Of a stretch of 64,000 nt of DNA, positions 9,892-19,029 are shown in pieces (positions within the stretch are counted from its first letter, which is position 1; every line of letters starts with the position of its first letter). The notes beneath the pieces were generated by a model. It saw nothing but the letters and a program-made list of their open reading frames with translations, searched no databases and had not been told where the DNA came from. This stretch comes from Shewanella salipaludis (GTDB taxonomy: Bacteria; Pseudomonadota; Gammaproteobacteria; Enterobacterales; Shewanellaceae). A program made the translations under genes and the position numbers. The stretch covers positions 541,745 to 605,744 of the forward strand of contig NZ_JAAXYH010000002.1 of the NCBI RefSeq assembly GCF_012911865.1, given 5' to 3'.

Positions 9892-10572
9892 ATGTCGTCA
9901 GCTTTTACCCAGGCCAGTTTCGATTTCCTGCACCAATTGGCACAACACAATGACAGGGACTGGTTCAAGGCCCACCAAACCCAGTACGAAACCCAGGTGC
10001 GCACCCCGGCACTCGCCTTCATCCAGGAGATGCAACCGCACATTCTGGCGCTGTCACCGCGCCTGACTGCAGTCCCCAAGAAAATCGGCGGCAGCCTGAT
10101 GCGGCCCCAGAGGGATAGCCGTTTCAGCAAAGACAAGACCCCCTACAAGACCAATGTCGGCATTCAATTCCGTCACTTCCAGGGCAAGGATGTGCATGCC
10201 CCTGGGCTGTATCTGCATATCGCCAACGATGGCTGCTTCCTGGCGGCGGGGATCTGGCATCCCGAGTCCAAGGCGCTCAACGCCATTCGCAGCTGCATAG
10301 ACGAGAATCCCAACGCCTACAGGAAGGCCATCGCCGAATTGGGCCGACATGGCTTCGAGATGTCGGGCGACAGCCTGATACGGCCACCCAAGGGCTTCGA
10401 TAAGAGCCACCCCATGCTGGATGAACTCAAGCGTAAAGACTTCATCGCGGTCAAAAACATCGATCCTGCAACCCTGCTGCGCGCCGACCTTGTCGACTAT
10501 TGCAGCCGCCAGTTCCGGCACTGCAATGGGCTCATGGCCTACCTGTGTTTTGCACTCGAGTTGGACTACTGA
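9892..10572 (+). CDS. DUF2461 (TIGR02453 family) protein
   Basis: A 226-residue conserved protein without an assigned reaction. Family landmarks are the start FLHQLAQHNDRDWFKAH, the segment RDSRFSKDKTPYKTN and HAPGLYLHI. ATG at 9892 is preferred because AGGAG sits six bases before it; upstream in-frame ATGs at 9742 and beyond lack a ribosome site and encode low-complexity sequence. Members are single-domain cytoplasmic proteins found widely in bacteria and some fungi. The gene is divergent from the MarR regulator and could share its operator. Confidence 0.85.
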   Translation: MSSAFTQASFDFLHQLAQHNDRDWFKAHQTQYETQVRTPALAFIQEMQPHILALSPRLTAVPKKIGGSLMRPQRDSRFSKDKTPYKTNVGIQFRHFQGKDVHAPGLYLHIANDGCFLAAGIWHPESKALNAIRSCIDENPNAYRKAIAELGRHGFEMSGDSLIRPPKGFDKSHPMLDELKRKDFIAVKNIDPATLLRADLVDYCSRQFRHCNGLMAYLCFALELDY

Positions 10573-10632
10573 GTCACGCCGAGACTGAAACTGCACCTGA
10601 ACCCGAAATTGCCACTGAGACTGAAACACAGG

Positions 10633-10669
10633 TCCAGACATGCCTGGGCTGCGCCATGGCATGTCTGGA
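10633..10669. repeat. 12-bp perfect hairpin after DUF2461 gene
   Basis: TCCAGACATGCC (10633-10644) pairs with GGCATGTCTGGA (10658-10669) around a 13-base loop. It lies 60 bases after the gene and has no T-run, so it is not a classical intrinsic terminator; a 3' stabilising hairpin is possible. Confidence 0.6.
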
Positions 10670-10803
10670 AATCCCCTCCAAGTTAACTAGGCTTAGACTA
10701 GCCGCACACCAGGGTTAACCCGCCGGCTCTCCCCGGGCCGGGATCGGGATTTCGGCCCAGAGCCAAAGCGCTTTCCCAAAGGCATAAGTCACAGGAATGG
10801 CCC

Positions 10804-12063
10804 ATGAAACTCCACTGGCAAATCTTGATTGCACTCGTCCTGGCCATACTGGCGGGCCTGAATACCGCCCCCGGCAGCAGCCTGTATGCCGGCTATGATT
10901 TCGTCGGCGAGCTGTTTCTCAACGCCTTGAAGATGGTGATAGTGCCGCTGATCATGTCATCCATCATCGCCAGCATGGCGGGTCTAGTCGGCGGGGACAG
11001 TCTGGGACGCTTGGGCTTGAAGACCCTGGCGTATTACACAGCCACCAGCCTGTGCGCCATTCTCCTCGGCCTGACACTGGTCAACATCTGCCAACCCGGC
11101 ATCATCAACGGCGAAGCCGCCGGGGCCAGCCTGAACCTGAGCATAGACAAGGAGCAACTCGCCTCGACGCTGCAGCAAGTCACAGGTCGCGACAGCGGCG
11201 ACATCATAGCCATCTTCATCCGCATGGTGCCCACCAACATAGTGGCCGCGGCCGCCGAAGGCCAGATGCTGGGACTGATCTTCTTCAGTCTGCTGTTCGG
11301 CTTCTTCATGGGACGCATAGACGCCCAGGGGAAGCAGACCCTGATCCGCTTCTGGCAGGGCGCGGCCGATACCATGGTGCTGATCACCCTGTTCATCATG
11401 CGCTTCGCCCCCATGGGGGTATTTGCCCTGGTCGCCAAGACCATCAGCTCGACCGGATTTGCCGCCTTCCAACCCATGCTGATCTTCCTGGTTACCGTGA
11501 TACTGGCGCTCTTGTTGCACGCTTTCATCGTCTTGCCGCTGTTGCTGAAACTCCTGGCCGGACTCAGCGGCCGCAAACAGCTCCAAGCCATGGCACCTGC
11601 CCTCTTGATGGCCTTCTCCACCGCGTCCTCCTCGGCAACCCTGCCCTTGACCATGGAATGTGTCCAGCATAGGGCCGGCGTGTCGCGCAAGACGGCCAGC
11701 TTCATCCTGCCCTTGGGGGCCACGGTCAACATGGATGGCACCGCCCTGTACGAGTGCGTGGCGGCCATGTTTATCGCCCAGGCCTATGGTCTGGAGCTGG
11801 GATTCGTGACCCAATTCACCATAGTCGTGCTCGCCCTGCTGACGTCCATCGGGGTCGCCGGCATCCCCGCCGCGAGCCTGGTGGCCATAGCCGTGATCTT
11901 ATCCGCCGTGGGTCTACCGCTGGAGGCCATAGGCCTGTTGCTGGTGACCGACAGGTTGCTGGACATGCTGCGGACCTCGGTGAACATCTTCAGCGACGCC
12001 TGCGGCGCGGTGATCATTGCCAAGAGCGAGGGGGAAAAGGGGATCCTCGAAGATCCTAACTGA
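10804..12063 (+). CDS. dicarboxylate/amino acid:cation symporter (DAACS family)
   Basis: A 419-residue inner-membrane symporter of the GltP/DctA fold. The family features are present: several hydrophobic helices, the serine-rich re-entrant loop AFSTASSSATLP, the PLGATVNMDGTALYE motif in helix 7, and VTDRLLDMLRTSVN near the substrate and cation site. The N-terminus is slightly short but complete. AGGAA lies seven bases before the ATG. It is monocistronic, with a 231-base upstream gap that holds a hairpin. Glutamate, aspartate, serine/threonine or C4-dicarboxylates are all possible substrates. Confidence 0.9.
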   Translation: MKLHWQILIALVLAILAGLNTAPGSSLYAGYDFVGELFLNALKMVIVPLIMSSIIASMAGLVGGDSLGRLGLKTLAYYTATSLCAILLGLTLVNICQPGIINGEAAGASLNLSIDKEQLASTLQQVTGRDSGDIIAIFIRMVPTNIVAAAAEGQMLGLIFFSLLFGFFMGRIDAQGKQTLIRFWQGAADTMVLITLFIMRFAPMGVFALVAKTISSTGFAAFQPMLIFLVTVILALLLHAFIVLPLLLKLLAGLSGRKQLQAMAPALLMAFSTASSSATLPLTMECVQHRAGVSRKTASFILPLGATVNMDGTALYECVAAMFIAQAYGLELGFVTQFTIVVLALLTSIGVAGIPAASLVAIAVILSAVGLPLEAIGLLLVTDRLLDMLRTSVNIFSDACGAVIIAKSEGEKGILEDPN

Positions 12064-12132
12064 TGCGGCGGGCCTCGTTACAAACGTCACAACAGCCGCA
12101 ACCACAACAGCCAACGCCACGGCTATGCACAT

Positions 12133-12164
12133 AAAAAAGCCGCCGGCGTTCGAACGCGGGCGGC
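12133..12164 (-). terminator. intrinsic terminator of the TonB receptor gene
   Basis: On the minus strand a GC-rich stem (GCCGCC/GGCGGC plus the inner palindrome GCGTTCGAACGC with one mismatch) is followed by six T (12133-12138), about 40 bases after the receptor stop. Confidence 0.85.
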
Positions 12165-12201
12165 GGTAAGCCAGGGTCAGCTTCCTGGGTCGGAACTCGG
12201 G

Positions 12202-14478
12202 CTAGAAGTCATAGCTGACATTGAAGGTCGCGGTTCTTGGCATAATATAGCGGCCATTGGCGGCATCCGCACTGCGGGGATCGCCTTCGGTCAGGGCGTC
12301 CTCGTCGGTCACATTCTGCATGCCCAGCTCAAACTTGATCCCGCCGTCGGTGCGCACTATCAGGCCTATATCCAGTTTCTCATAGCCATCCAGCACTACG
12401 CTATTTTCGTTGTTGCCATAACGATCCCCCACGGCCGACAGGGTGCCGTACAGGGTCGAGTCCAGTCCCGCCACCTCGAAATCATAGCTGGGCGTCAGGC
12501 GTATCTGCCACTTGGGCTGGCGCTGGGCTTGGTTCCCCTTGTTGCTCGGGCTCTGGGTGATCTCTGTATGCTGCAGCGTGCCATTCATCTTGATGGAGAA
12601 GCCACTGTCGTTGAAGTAGGCCGCATCCAGCTCCAGGCCATAGGCCTCGTTGGTCAGCACCTCTGCCGGGGCGCCCGGTTGCCTGACGAAGATATCACCT
12701 TTAACTTCATTGTAGAATCCTGTGGCATACAGGTTGAGGCTATCCAGGGCCAACTTGTAGCCCAGCTCATACTGAGTCACATCTTTGATCAGATCCTCAC
12801 CCGCGCTGTAGGCATCATAGTTATCGCGAAAATCATCGAAGCTGGGCATCTTGGCGCCGTCACTGGCCCGCAGGAAGACCCCGGCAGCGTCGGAAAATTG
12901 CCAGTTAACCCCGGCGGTCCAGGAGAGATCCGTCTGGTCATAAGCCACCGTCTGGTCGATCCCGCCATCCAATTCCTCATCGACCGTATAGTCAATCTGG
13001 TGATTCTCATTGCGCAGGCCGATATCTGCGCTCCAGCGCTCGCCGAACTTATACTCGAACGCGCCGTAGAAGGCCGTGGTCTTGCCATCGCCGACGGCGT
13101 TGATGTCGTAATTCCAATCGCAACTGTCCTGGTTATCGTTACAGTCTATGCCGCTCAGGGCTTCCCCCCCGGCCTGCACCAGATGATAGGCCTGATTCCC
13201 CAGGCTCCACCAATCCTTGGCACTGTAGTCGGAGCGATAGAGCCCCAGCGTCGCCTGGTAATTGTCGGACTTCTTGGTGATCGCCAGATCATTGGTCAAG
13301 GCCTCTATCTGCTTCAGCACCACCCAACGGCCAAGCTGCTGCACCAGGGTATCGCCGTCATAGGTCTTCTGGCTCGCGGCCCCAACGGCGCTGACACCGT
13401 TATCTGCCACGGTCGACAGGGCCACAGGCGAGCCGTTGGGCACCAGGCCCAGGGTGTTGGCATCACCCGAGGTGTAGGCGAAACGATCGACCAGGCTCCA
13501 ACCGTCGTCGAAATCCAAGTCCAGGCTGCCGCCCGAGATGGCGCCTTTCCAGCCGCGGCCATCGCCGATATCTATCGCCTTGCGCTCGCCATCCGGGCCA
13601 AATTGAATCGTCGCCTGACGATTCAATGGACCTAGCTGGGTGTAGCCGTTGTCGACACCGGCGACCAAAGGAGTGGGCAGATACCAGACACCATGATCGT
13701 CCGTGACCCGCGAGAAGAGATTCAACTTGCCGTTATCCAACACCTTGGTGATATTGACGGTAAACTGGCGGCCTTTCTCCGAATTGAAACCCGCGTCGCG
13801 GATCCCGGAACTTTGCTGGAGATAACCCCCGGCCATAAAATACAGATCTTCGGCCAGGCGCCCGCTCACCACGGCATCCAGACGCTGCAGGCCATAATCC
13901 GAGGTGCTGTACTTGAAACGCCCTTCGGTGGCCTCGCCGCCCTCCTTGAGAATGAAGTTGGTCGTCAACCCCGGCTGACCGGCGGACACCACAGAGCTGG
14001 GGCCACCGCGCAGGGCATCCATGAATTGCACTGTCTCATCGATACGGAACAGGGAGGAGTTTTCCAGGAAGGACAGGGTCGACGGCTGATACACGGGCAC
14101 GCCCTGCAGCTGCACCGTCAGGAAGGGCGCATCGCTGCCACCGGGAAAGCCGCGCACGAAGACGTTGGCGCCGGACACCCCACCCGAACTCTCGGCCCAA
14201 ACGCCTGGAACCGCCTTGAAGAGATCCGCTGTGCTCTTGGGCGCCAATCTCTCTATGGACTCGGCATCTATGGTGGTGATGGCATAGCTGGCATCCACTT
14301 TTCTGACGGCCTTGCCGCTGGCCGTACCTGTGACCACTATCTGCTCTATGTAGTCTTTGGCCTTCCTGGCTTCCTGGGCCTTCGCCGTTGGCGCTTCGGC
14401 CGCAATCGCCCCTGTGCTGAAACCCGCAACGGCCAGGCCTATTGCCAGTGTACTTAACTTGAAGTTTTGACTAGTCAC
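12202..14478 (-). CDS. TonB-dependent receptor, probably for a disaccharide
   Basis: A 758-residue outer-membrane beta-barrel. N-terminal signal peptide (LSTLAIGLAVAGFSTGAIAA), TonB-box-like EQIVVTG, plug domain (FKAVPGVWAESSGG, VFVRGFPGG, DALRGGPSS), a barrel of alternating strands, and a C-terminus ending in aromatic Phe. It faces a LacI gene and belongs to a sugar cluster with an intracellular phosphorylase, so it probably brings the disaccharide into the periplasm. GTG at 14478 with a GGGGGAG-rich leader is preferred over ATG at 14499, which has no ribosome site. Two LacI-type operators and a TTGCAA-17-TATCTT promoter lie upstream, with the operator at the -35. Predicted trehalose loci of Shewanella have this layout, from memory. 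Confidence 0.9.
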   Translation of the reverse strand: MTSQNFKLSTLAIGLAVAGFSTGAIAAEAPTAKAQEARKAKDYIEQIVVTGTASGKAVRKVDASYAITTIDAESIERLAPKSTADLFKAVPGVWAESSGGVSGANVFVRGFPGGSDAPFLTVQLQGVPVYQPSTLSFLENSSLFRIDETVQFMDALRGGPSSVVSAGQPGLTTNFILKEGGEATEGRFKYSTSDYGLQRLDAVVSGRLAEDLYFMAGGYLQQSSGIRDAGFNSEKGRQFTVNITKVLDNGKLNLFSRVTDDHGVWYLPTPLVAGVDNGYTQLGPLNRQATIQFGPDGERKAIDIGDGRGWKGAISGGSLDLDFDDGWSLVDRFAYTSGDANTLGLVPNGSPVALSTVADNGVSAVGAASQKTYDGDTLVQQLGRWVVLKQIEALTNDLAITKKSDNYQATLGLYRSDYSAKDWWSLGNQAYHLVQAGGEALSGIDCNDNQDSCDWNYDINAVGDGKTTAFYGAFEYKFGERWSADIGLRNENHQIDYTVDEELDGGIDQTVAYDQTDLSWTAGVNWQFSDAAGVFLRASDGAKMPSFDDFRDNYDAYSAGEDLIKDVTQYELGYKLALDSLNLYATGFYNEVKGDIFVRQPGAPAEVLTNEAYGLELDAAYFNDSGFSIKMNGTLQHTEITQSPSNKGNQAQRQPKWQIRLTPSYDFEVAGLDSTLYGTLSAVGDRYGNNENSVVLDGYEKLDIGLIVRTDGGIKFELGMQNVTDEDALTEGDPRSADAANGRYIMPRTATFNVSYDF

Positions 14479-14570
14479 CTTCTCCCCCTTGTTACACATA
14501 TGTTTTCATTAATTATTATTTGCATAGCACCGCGATTTAGCCTCGGGTGCATGTTGAAGATATGTTATTG

Positions 14571-14584
14571 TGCAATCGATTGCA
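14571..14584. promoter_or_regulatory. LacI-family operator 1
   Basis: Perfect palindrome TGCAATCGATTGCA in the divergent spacer between the TonB receptor and LacI genes. It overlaps the likely -35 of the receptor promoter. Identical to the site at 18958. Confidence 0.8.
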
Positions 14585-14594
14585 ATCACTTTAA

Positions 14595-14608
14595 TGCAAA
14601 CGATTGCA
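14595..14608. promoter_or_regulatory. LacI-family operator 2
   Basis: TGCAAACGATTGCA, one base pair off the perfect palindrome, centred 24 bases from operator 1, just over two helical turns, which would favour cooperative binding. Confidence 0.75.
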
Positions 14609-14775
14609 ATGCCAAGGTAACATCCGGCTGCCGGGATTTTACTCGATGAGTATGAAGCAATTGATTAAATATTCTGCAAAATCACTCTGTTTCAGCAAGA
14701 TACTGGAGTGATGACCCAAAGCCCCTTAGTATGGTGCCAAGTGGCGGGCGCGATACCTGTGTCCGAACATAATTC

Positions 14776-15807
14776 ATGGTGAAGCAGGTTTTAATGCAAA
14801 AGAAAGCGATGACCCTATCGGATCTGGCCAAAATTGTCGGCGTGTCCGAGTCCACAGTTTCAAGAGCACTGAATAACAGCAGCCTGATCAGCGAGAAGAC
14901 CCGCCTGCACATTCAGGCAAAGGCCAAGGAATATGATTTCAGGATCAACACCACGGCCCGCAGTCTCAGGTTGCAGAAATCCAACACCATAGCCGTGGTG
15001 CTCCTGATAGGTTCACAGGAAGATCAGTCGGTCTCGGATCCCTTCATCCTCAGCATACTCGGGGTGATAGCCGACGAACTCACGTCCAGGGGCTATGACA
15101 TGCTGCTGGGGACCCACAGAGGCTCGGGCAGCGACTGGCTGACCCACTATTTCGACTCCCAGAGAGCCGACGGGGTGATCGTCTTCGGTCAGGGGGACAA
15201 CGAAGCCGAATTTGCACGCCAGCTGAACACCAGCAAGCCAGTGGTCGTCTGGGGGGCCCCTTCGCCGACCCAAAGCTATGCCACAGTGGGCACGGATTGT
15301 GTCCTCGGCGGCAAGCTGGCCACAGAGCACCTGCTGCAACAGGGCTGTCGCCGCATCGCCTTCGTCGGCCATATGTCCTATGAGATTTCACTCAGATACC
15401 AGGGGTATTGCCTGGCCATGACCCTGGCGGGTCTGGCACCACAAGCGGCAATCGACGCCCATTTCACCTATAAGGGCGGCTTCGAGGCGGCGCAGGCGTT
15501 GGTGGCCGGCGGGAAAACCGGGTTCGATGGCATCTTCGCCGCCAGTGACGGCATAGCGCTGGGAATGATCCGGGCCTTTGCCGAGCAGCAACTCAGGGTC
15601 CCCGAGGATATCGCCATCGTCGGCTACGATGACATCCCGGTCGCCGCCTTCATGCAGCCGACCCTCAGCAGCATACGCCAGGACACACGTGAGGGCGGCC
15701 TGCAGCTGGTCGACACCTTGTTCAAGCTGATCAACAAACAGAGCGTGGCCTCCACCCTGCTGGAGACCCGGCTATTGGTGCGGGACTCCAGCCGTAAACA
15801 GCCCTGA
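14776..15807 (+). CDS. LacI family transcriptional regulator of the disaccharide locus
   Basis: A 343-residue repressor. The N-terminal LacI helix-turn-helix is plain (TLSDLAKIVGVSESTVSRALNN, split here for length: TLSDLAKIVGV then SESTVSRALNN), followed by the hinge region and a periplasmic-binding-type effector domain (IAVVLLIG, VGYDDIPVAAFMQPTLSSI). It is divergent from the TonB receptor and convergent with the beta-phosphoglucomutase. Three TGCAATCGATTGCA-type sites upstream of the locus promoters are its likely operators; A/T-C-G-centred palindromes of this length are usual for the family. No good ribosome site precedes 14776; ATGs at 14794 and 14809 are alternatives, the last lying at the start of the HTH. 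Confidence 0.9.
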   Translation: MVKQVLMQKKAMTLSDLAKIVGVSESTVSRALNNSSLISEKTRLHIQAKAKEYDFRINTTARSLRLQKSNTIAVVLLIGSQEDQSVSDPFILSILGVIADELTSRGYDMLLGTHRGSGSDWLTHYFDSQRADGVIVFGQGDNEAEFARQLNTSKPVVVWGAPSPTQSYATVGTDCVLGGKLATEHLLQQGCRRIAFVGHMSYEISLRYQGYCLAMTLAGLAPQAAIDAHFTYKGGFEAAQALVAGGKTGFDGIFAASDGIALGMIRAFAEQQLRVPEDIAIVGYDDIPVAAFMQPTLSSIRQDTREGGLQLVDTLFKLINKQSVASTLLETRLLVRDSSRKQP

Positions 15808-15815
15808 GCCAATAG

Positions 15816-15846
15816 AAGGCCCTGAGCCGAAACGTCGGCCTCGGGC
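15816..15846. terminator. imperfect GC-rich hairpin between convergent genes
   Basis: GGCCC and GGGCC close a stem with inner GCCGA/TCGGC and two mismatches. It sits between the LacI stop and the beta-phosphoglucomutase stop and could end transcription from both sides, but has no T-run. Confidence 0.4.
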
Positions 15847-15864
15847 CGGCATTGGCCAGGGCGA

Positions 15865-16530
15865 CTAACCCTCGGCGACACTCGCCGCCAGGGCGAAGAT
15901 CATCTCAGGGGTGATCTCCCGGGTGTGGGCGACCACCAGATTGGCCCTGCCGAGGATCTCGCTGCTGCCGACCCCTATGGCAGGCATCCTGGCCGCCAGG
16001 ATCGCCTCGACCCCGGCGGCGGCATCTTCTATGCCAACGCAAGCCGCGGGCGGGGTGCCGAGCGCCGCCGCCACCGTCAGGAAAATTTCCGGATCCGGCT
16101 TGGTGCGCACTATGCTGGCGGCATCGGCCACATAGTCGAACAGCTCAGTGAGCCTGAGTTTATCCAGCACGAACGCGGCATTCTTGCTCACAGATGCCAG
16201 GCCTATCCGGCAGCCCTTGCGGCGCAACGCCAGCAGCAACTCGGGGACCCCGGGGAACGCATCCTCCGGCGCCATGTCGGCGATGAGCCGCTGGTAATGG
16301 GCATTCTTGCGCTCCGCCAAGATTGCCAGCTCGGCCTCGGAAAAGTCCCTGGCACTGCGGGCCGCTATCCAGCGCAGCGAAGCCATTCTGTCTATGCCCT
16401 TGAGGGCCTCATTGGCCTCGGCGTCGAAGGGCGCACCTATGCTGTCGGCCAGCGCCTTCCAGGCCAGGTAATGATAATGGGCCGTATCTGTGATGACCCC
16501 GTCCAAATCGAAAATCACACTGGGTTGCAT
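15865..16530 (-). CDS. pgmB: beta-phosphoglucomutase
   Basis: A 221-residue HAD-superfamily enzyme converting beta-glucose 1-phosphate to glucose 6-phosphate. Motif I is FDLDGVITDT (nucleophile and acid/base Asp), the cap-domain loop KGIDRMASL is the specificity segment of beta-PGMs, motif II is LASVS, Lys in RTKPDPEIF, and motif IV GIEDAAAGVEA. It is the second gene of an operon with the GH65 phosphorylase (33 bases apart), whose product is its substrate. ATG at 16530 is chosen because GAGAGG lies five bases upstream; a GTG at 16536 is possible. Confidence 0.92.
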   Translation of the reverse strand: MQPSVIFDLDGVITDTAHYHYLAWKALADSIGAPFDAEANEALKGIDRMASLRWIAARSARDFSEAELAILAERKNAHYQRLIADMAPEDAFPGVPELLLALRRKGCRIGLASVSKNAAFVLDKLRLTELFDYVADAASIVRTKPDPEIFLTVAAALGTPPAACVGIEDAAAGVEAILAARMPAIGVGSSEILGRANLVVAHTREITPEMIFALAASVAEG

Positions 16531-16563
16531 GTTCACCTCTCTGTTAGTGTCGAAACGCCGTGA

Positions 16564-18909
16564 CTAGTGGGCCAGCTCGAGCCGGCAAGGCGCTGCCGAG
16601 CTCAGGCTCAGGTTATGAAGCCGCCCTCTATGCAGACAACTGAAGCTCAAGGGCTCACCGCTTTGCAGTTCGAAGCTTATCTGCCCGGCTTGCAGGGACA
16701 CAGACAGCAAACGCTGCCGGTAACGCAGCTTGATATGGATCCCGCGCCAGTGCTGCGGCAACTGGGGATGGAAGTGCAGACCCGAGTCGCGCATCCTCAG
16801 TCCAAGGAAGCCGAACACCAGGCTATTCCAGGCCCCCGCCATGCAGGCCGTGTGTACGCCGTATTCGCTGTTGCCATGCAAATTGTCCAGGTCCATCCGC
16901 GCCGAGGCCTGGAAATAGTCGTAGGCCTTGGGCAAGTCGCCGGTTTCGGCATACTCTATGCTGTGAATACAGCTGGACAGGGTCGAGTCATGGGTGGTCA
17001 GGGGCTCATAGTAGGCCAGATCCCGCGCCTTCTGCTCGATGCTGAATTCATCGTCGGCGAGGTACATGGCCAGCACAGTGTCGGCCTGTTTCAGCACCTG
17101 GTGGCGATAGATCACCAGCGGGTGATAGTGCAGCAACAGCGGCAACTTCTCCTTGGGATGCCCGGCCAGGTCCCAGGGTTTCTTGGCCAGGAAACTGTCG
17201 TCTTGGGCATGGATCTGCAAGCGGCTGTCGAAAGGCAAAAACATCTTGTCGGCGGCCAGGCGCCATTCCGCCAGCTCGGCTGGCGTCAGCGCCAGGCGCG
17301 ACCTCAGTTGCTCCCAGACCTGCGGCGCCCGCTCGATGAACTCGACGACCAGACTCAGGGCAAATTGCAGATGCTTCCTGGCCATGAAGTTGGTGTAGAA
17401 ATTATTGTTGACCAACGCAGTGTACTCATCCGGTCCCGTGACCCCGTCTATGCAGAATTGGCCGTCACGCCCGGCATCGAAGTGCCCCAGTGCCAGCCAG
17501 ACCCTGGCGGTTTCCAATACCATTTCGGCGCCATGGGCCTGGATGAAATCCCAGTCATCGCTGGCCTGGTAATAGGTCTTGATGGCGTAGGCGACCGCAG
17601 AGTTGATGTGGTACTGAGCCGTGCCCGCCGGAAAATAGGCCGAGCACTCCTCGCCGCCTATGGTGCGCCAGGCATAGAGGGCGCCTCGCTCAATCGCCAG
17701 CTCACGGGCCCGCTGACGGGCGGCATTCAGGGTATGGAAGCGGTACATCAGCAGCTGTTTGGCGAGCTCTGGCTGCAGCAGGGTGAGACAGGGGATGATG
17801 TAAATCTCGGTGTCCCAGAAGTAATGGCCGTCATAGCCGGGGCCACTGAGTCCCTTGGCGGCGATGGCGCTGGTGCCATTGCGGCCGGTCGACTGAAACA
17901 GATGGAATAAGCTGAAGAGCAGCCCTTGCTCCGTCTGGCTATCGCCTTCTATCTGCAATTGCGCCGTCTGCCAGAATTCGCTGAAGCAAGCCATATGCGC
18001 CTGCTTATGCTGCTCATAGGACAGGGCCAGGCAAGCCGAGATGTCCTCTTGTTGGCGCGCCTTGAGCGCCGCCATGGAGGTGTCGTGGTGATAAAAGCCG
18101 AAACGCACCAGTTCCAGGGATTGGCCCTCGGCCAGCTGCAGGTGATGGATGTTGGCCGGCCGCTCACCCTGCCTGCAATACTCATGCTCCAGTGTCGCCT
18201 GTGTGGTCAGTCGGTCCACACAGGCGGAGGCGACCACAAAATCACTGTCCACCACCCTGTGATACAGGGAGATGCTGTCACTGTCCTGGCAATAGTCCTC
18301 GAGGGCGAGGGTCGCGGCTATGGACAGGCTGCCGGCCCTGGGATCGGCAGCATCCGAGCTGGAACCATAGATGCAGTCCATGCCTGCCAGCAGGCTGAGG
18401 GCATGTTCCCCTTCGGTGGCGCTGATGCGCATCTTGATGCATACCAATTCAGGGTGTGCCAGCGACACCAGGCGCTCTGTGGTGATCTCCAGCCGCCCCG
18501 CCTGTGGGTGCGACAGTCGCTGTTGCCGGCTCACTATGCCTGTGGCCATGTCCAATTCGCGGCTGTCTTCCAGGCTGTGGTAGTCACCTGCATGCAGCTG
18601 GAGTGCTATGAGCTTACAGCTGGGCACCTGCAACAACTTATGATTATGGGTGGCAAAACCGTAGGCGGTTTCACCATAGGGAATAGGCTCACGGCTGTAG
18701 ACGCCATTGAGGTATACCCCCTCGCAGCGCTCCGGCGTCGATTCCTCCAAGCCTTCCAGGGTGCCGCGCAGGCCGATATAGCCATTGGCTTGAGAGAACA
18801 GGGTCTCGGAAAGGCGCGGGTTGGGCCTGTGGCGCAGATCTTCGGATAAACGCCATAATGTCCCGGTATCCGGGCAACTCGGATCGATAGTCGAATGCAT
18901 AGTACTCAC
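16564..18909 (-). CDS. GH65 disaccharide phosphorylase (trehalose/maltose/kojibiose type)
   Basis: A 781-residue inverting phosphorylase that splits an alpha-glucosyl disaccharide with phosphate to beta-glucose 1-phosphate and glucose. N-terminal beta-sandwich (about 1-270), linker helices, (alpha/alpha)6 catalytic barrel with YDGHYFWDTE near 359-368 and the general-acid Glu in GVTGPDEY near 495, phosphate-site THDSTLSS, and a C-terminal jelly roll. No signal peptide, so it acts in the cytoplasm on intact imported sugar. It is first in an operon with pgmB. Linkage specificity cannot be read reliably; trehalose is favoured by the resemblance of the whole cluster to predicted Shewanella trehalose loci. 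Start GTG at 18909, or ATG at 18900. Confidence 0.9.
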   Translation of the reverse strand: MSTMHSTIDPSCPDTGTLWRLSEDLRHRPNPRLSETLFSQANGYIGLRGTLEGLEESTPERCEGVYLNGVYSREPIPYGETAYGFATHNHKLLQVPSCKLIALQLHAGDYHSLEDSRELDMATGIVSRQQRLSHPQAGRLEITTERLVSLAHPELVCIKMRISATEGEHALSLLAGMDCIYGSSSDAADPRAGSLSIAATLALEDYCQDSDSISLYHRVVDSDFVVASACVDRLTTQATLEHEYCRQGERPANIHHLQLAEGQSLELVRFGFYHHDTSMAALKARQQEDISACLALSYEQHKQAHMACFSEFWQTAQLQIEGDSQTEQGLLFSLFHLFQSTGRNGTSAIAAKGLSGPGYDGHYFWDTEIYIIPCLTLLQPELAKQLLMYRFHTLNAARQRARELAIERGALYAWRTIGGEECSAYFPAGTAQYHINSAVAYAIKTYYQASDDWDFIQAHGAEMVLETARVWLALGHFDAGRDGQFCIDGVTGPDEYTALVNNNFYTNFMARKHLQFALSLVVEFIERAPQVWEQLRSRLALTPAELAEWRLAADKMFLPFDSRLQIHAQDDSFLAKKPWDLAGHPKEKLPLLLHYHPLVIYRHQVLKQADTVLAMYLADDEFSIEQKARDLAYYEPLTTHDSTLSSCIHSIEYAETGDLPKAYDYFQASARMDLDNLHGNSEYGVHTACMAGAWNSLVFGFLGLRMRDSGLHFHPQLPQHWRGIHIKLRYRQRLLSVSLQAGQISFELQSGEPLSFSCLHRGRLHNLSLSSAAPCRLELAH

Positions 18910-18957
18910 TCATAGCCTAAGGTTGGATTTCATGCTTGCGGACTATAATACAGTTTT

Positions 18958-18971
18958 TGCAATCGATTGCA
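18958..18971. promoter_or_regulatory. LacI-family operator 3
   Basis: Perfect TGCAATCGATTGCA in the divergent spacer of the phosphorylase and permease genes. On the minus strand it sits just upstream of a TATTAT -10, and on the plus strand it overlaps the -35 of the permease promoter, so one bound repressor could shut both. Confidence 0.8.
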
Positions 18972-18994
18972 TTAATTTTGTATCTATGTAAAAT
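18967..18994 (+). promoter_or_regulatory. promoter of the MFS permease gene
   Basis: TTGCAT (18967-18972), 16-base spacer, TAAAAT (18989-18994). The -35 lies inside operator 3. Confidence 0.5.
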
Positions 18995-18996
18995 CC

Positions 18997-19016
18997 ATGT
19001 GACAACTTCATCACAT
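18997..19016. repeat. inverted repeat before the MFS permease gene
   Basis: ATGTGA and TCACAT with an 8-base spacer. It resembles a CRP site but CRP sites have a 6-base spacer, so the assignment is doubtful. It lies downstream of the -10 and 13 bases before the start codon. Confidence 0.35.
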
Positions 19017-19029
19017 TCAGGAAAGTGAT

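Noticed and set aside
12529..13635. Long antisense open frame within the TonB receptor gene
   Set aside because: Mirror of a GC-rich coding strand; composition is not protein-like and the receptor frame is certain. The same holds for long antisense frames inside thiI, pomB, the M1 peptidase, GH65 and dxs.
18997..19016. CRP site before the MFS permease
   Set aside because: TGTGA and TCACA are separated by 8 bases instead of 6; kept only as an inverted repeat.
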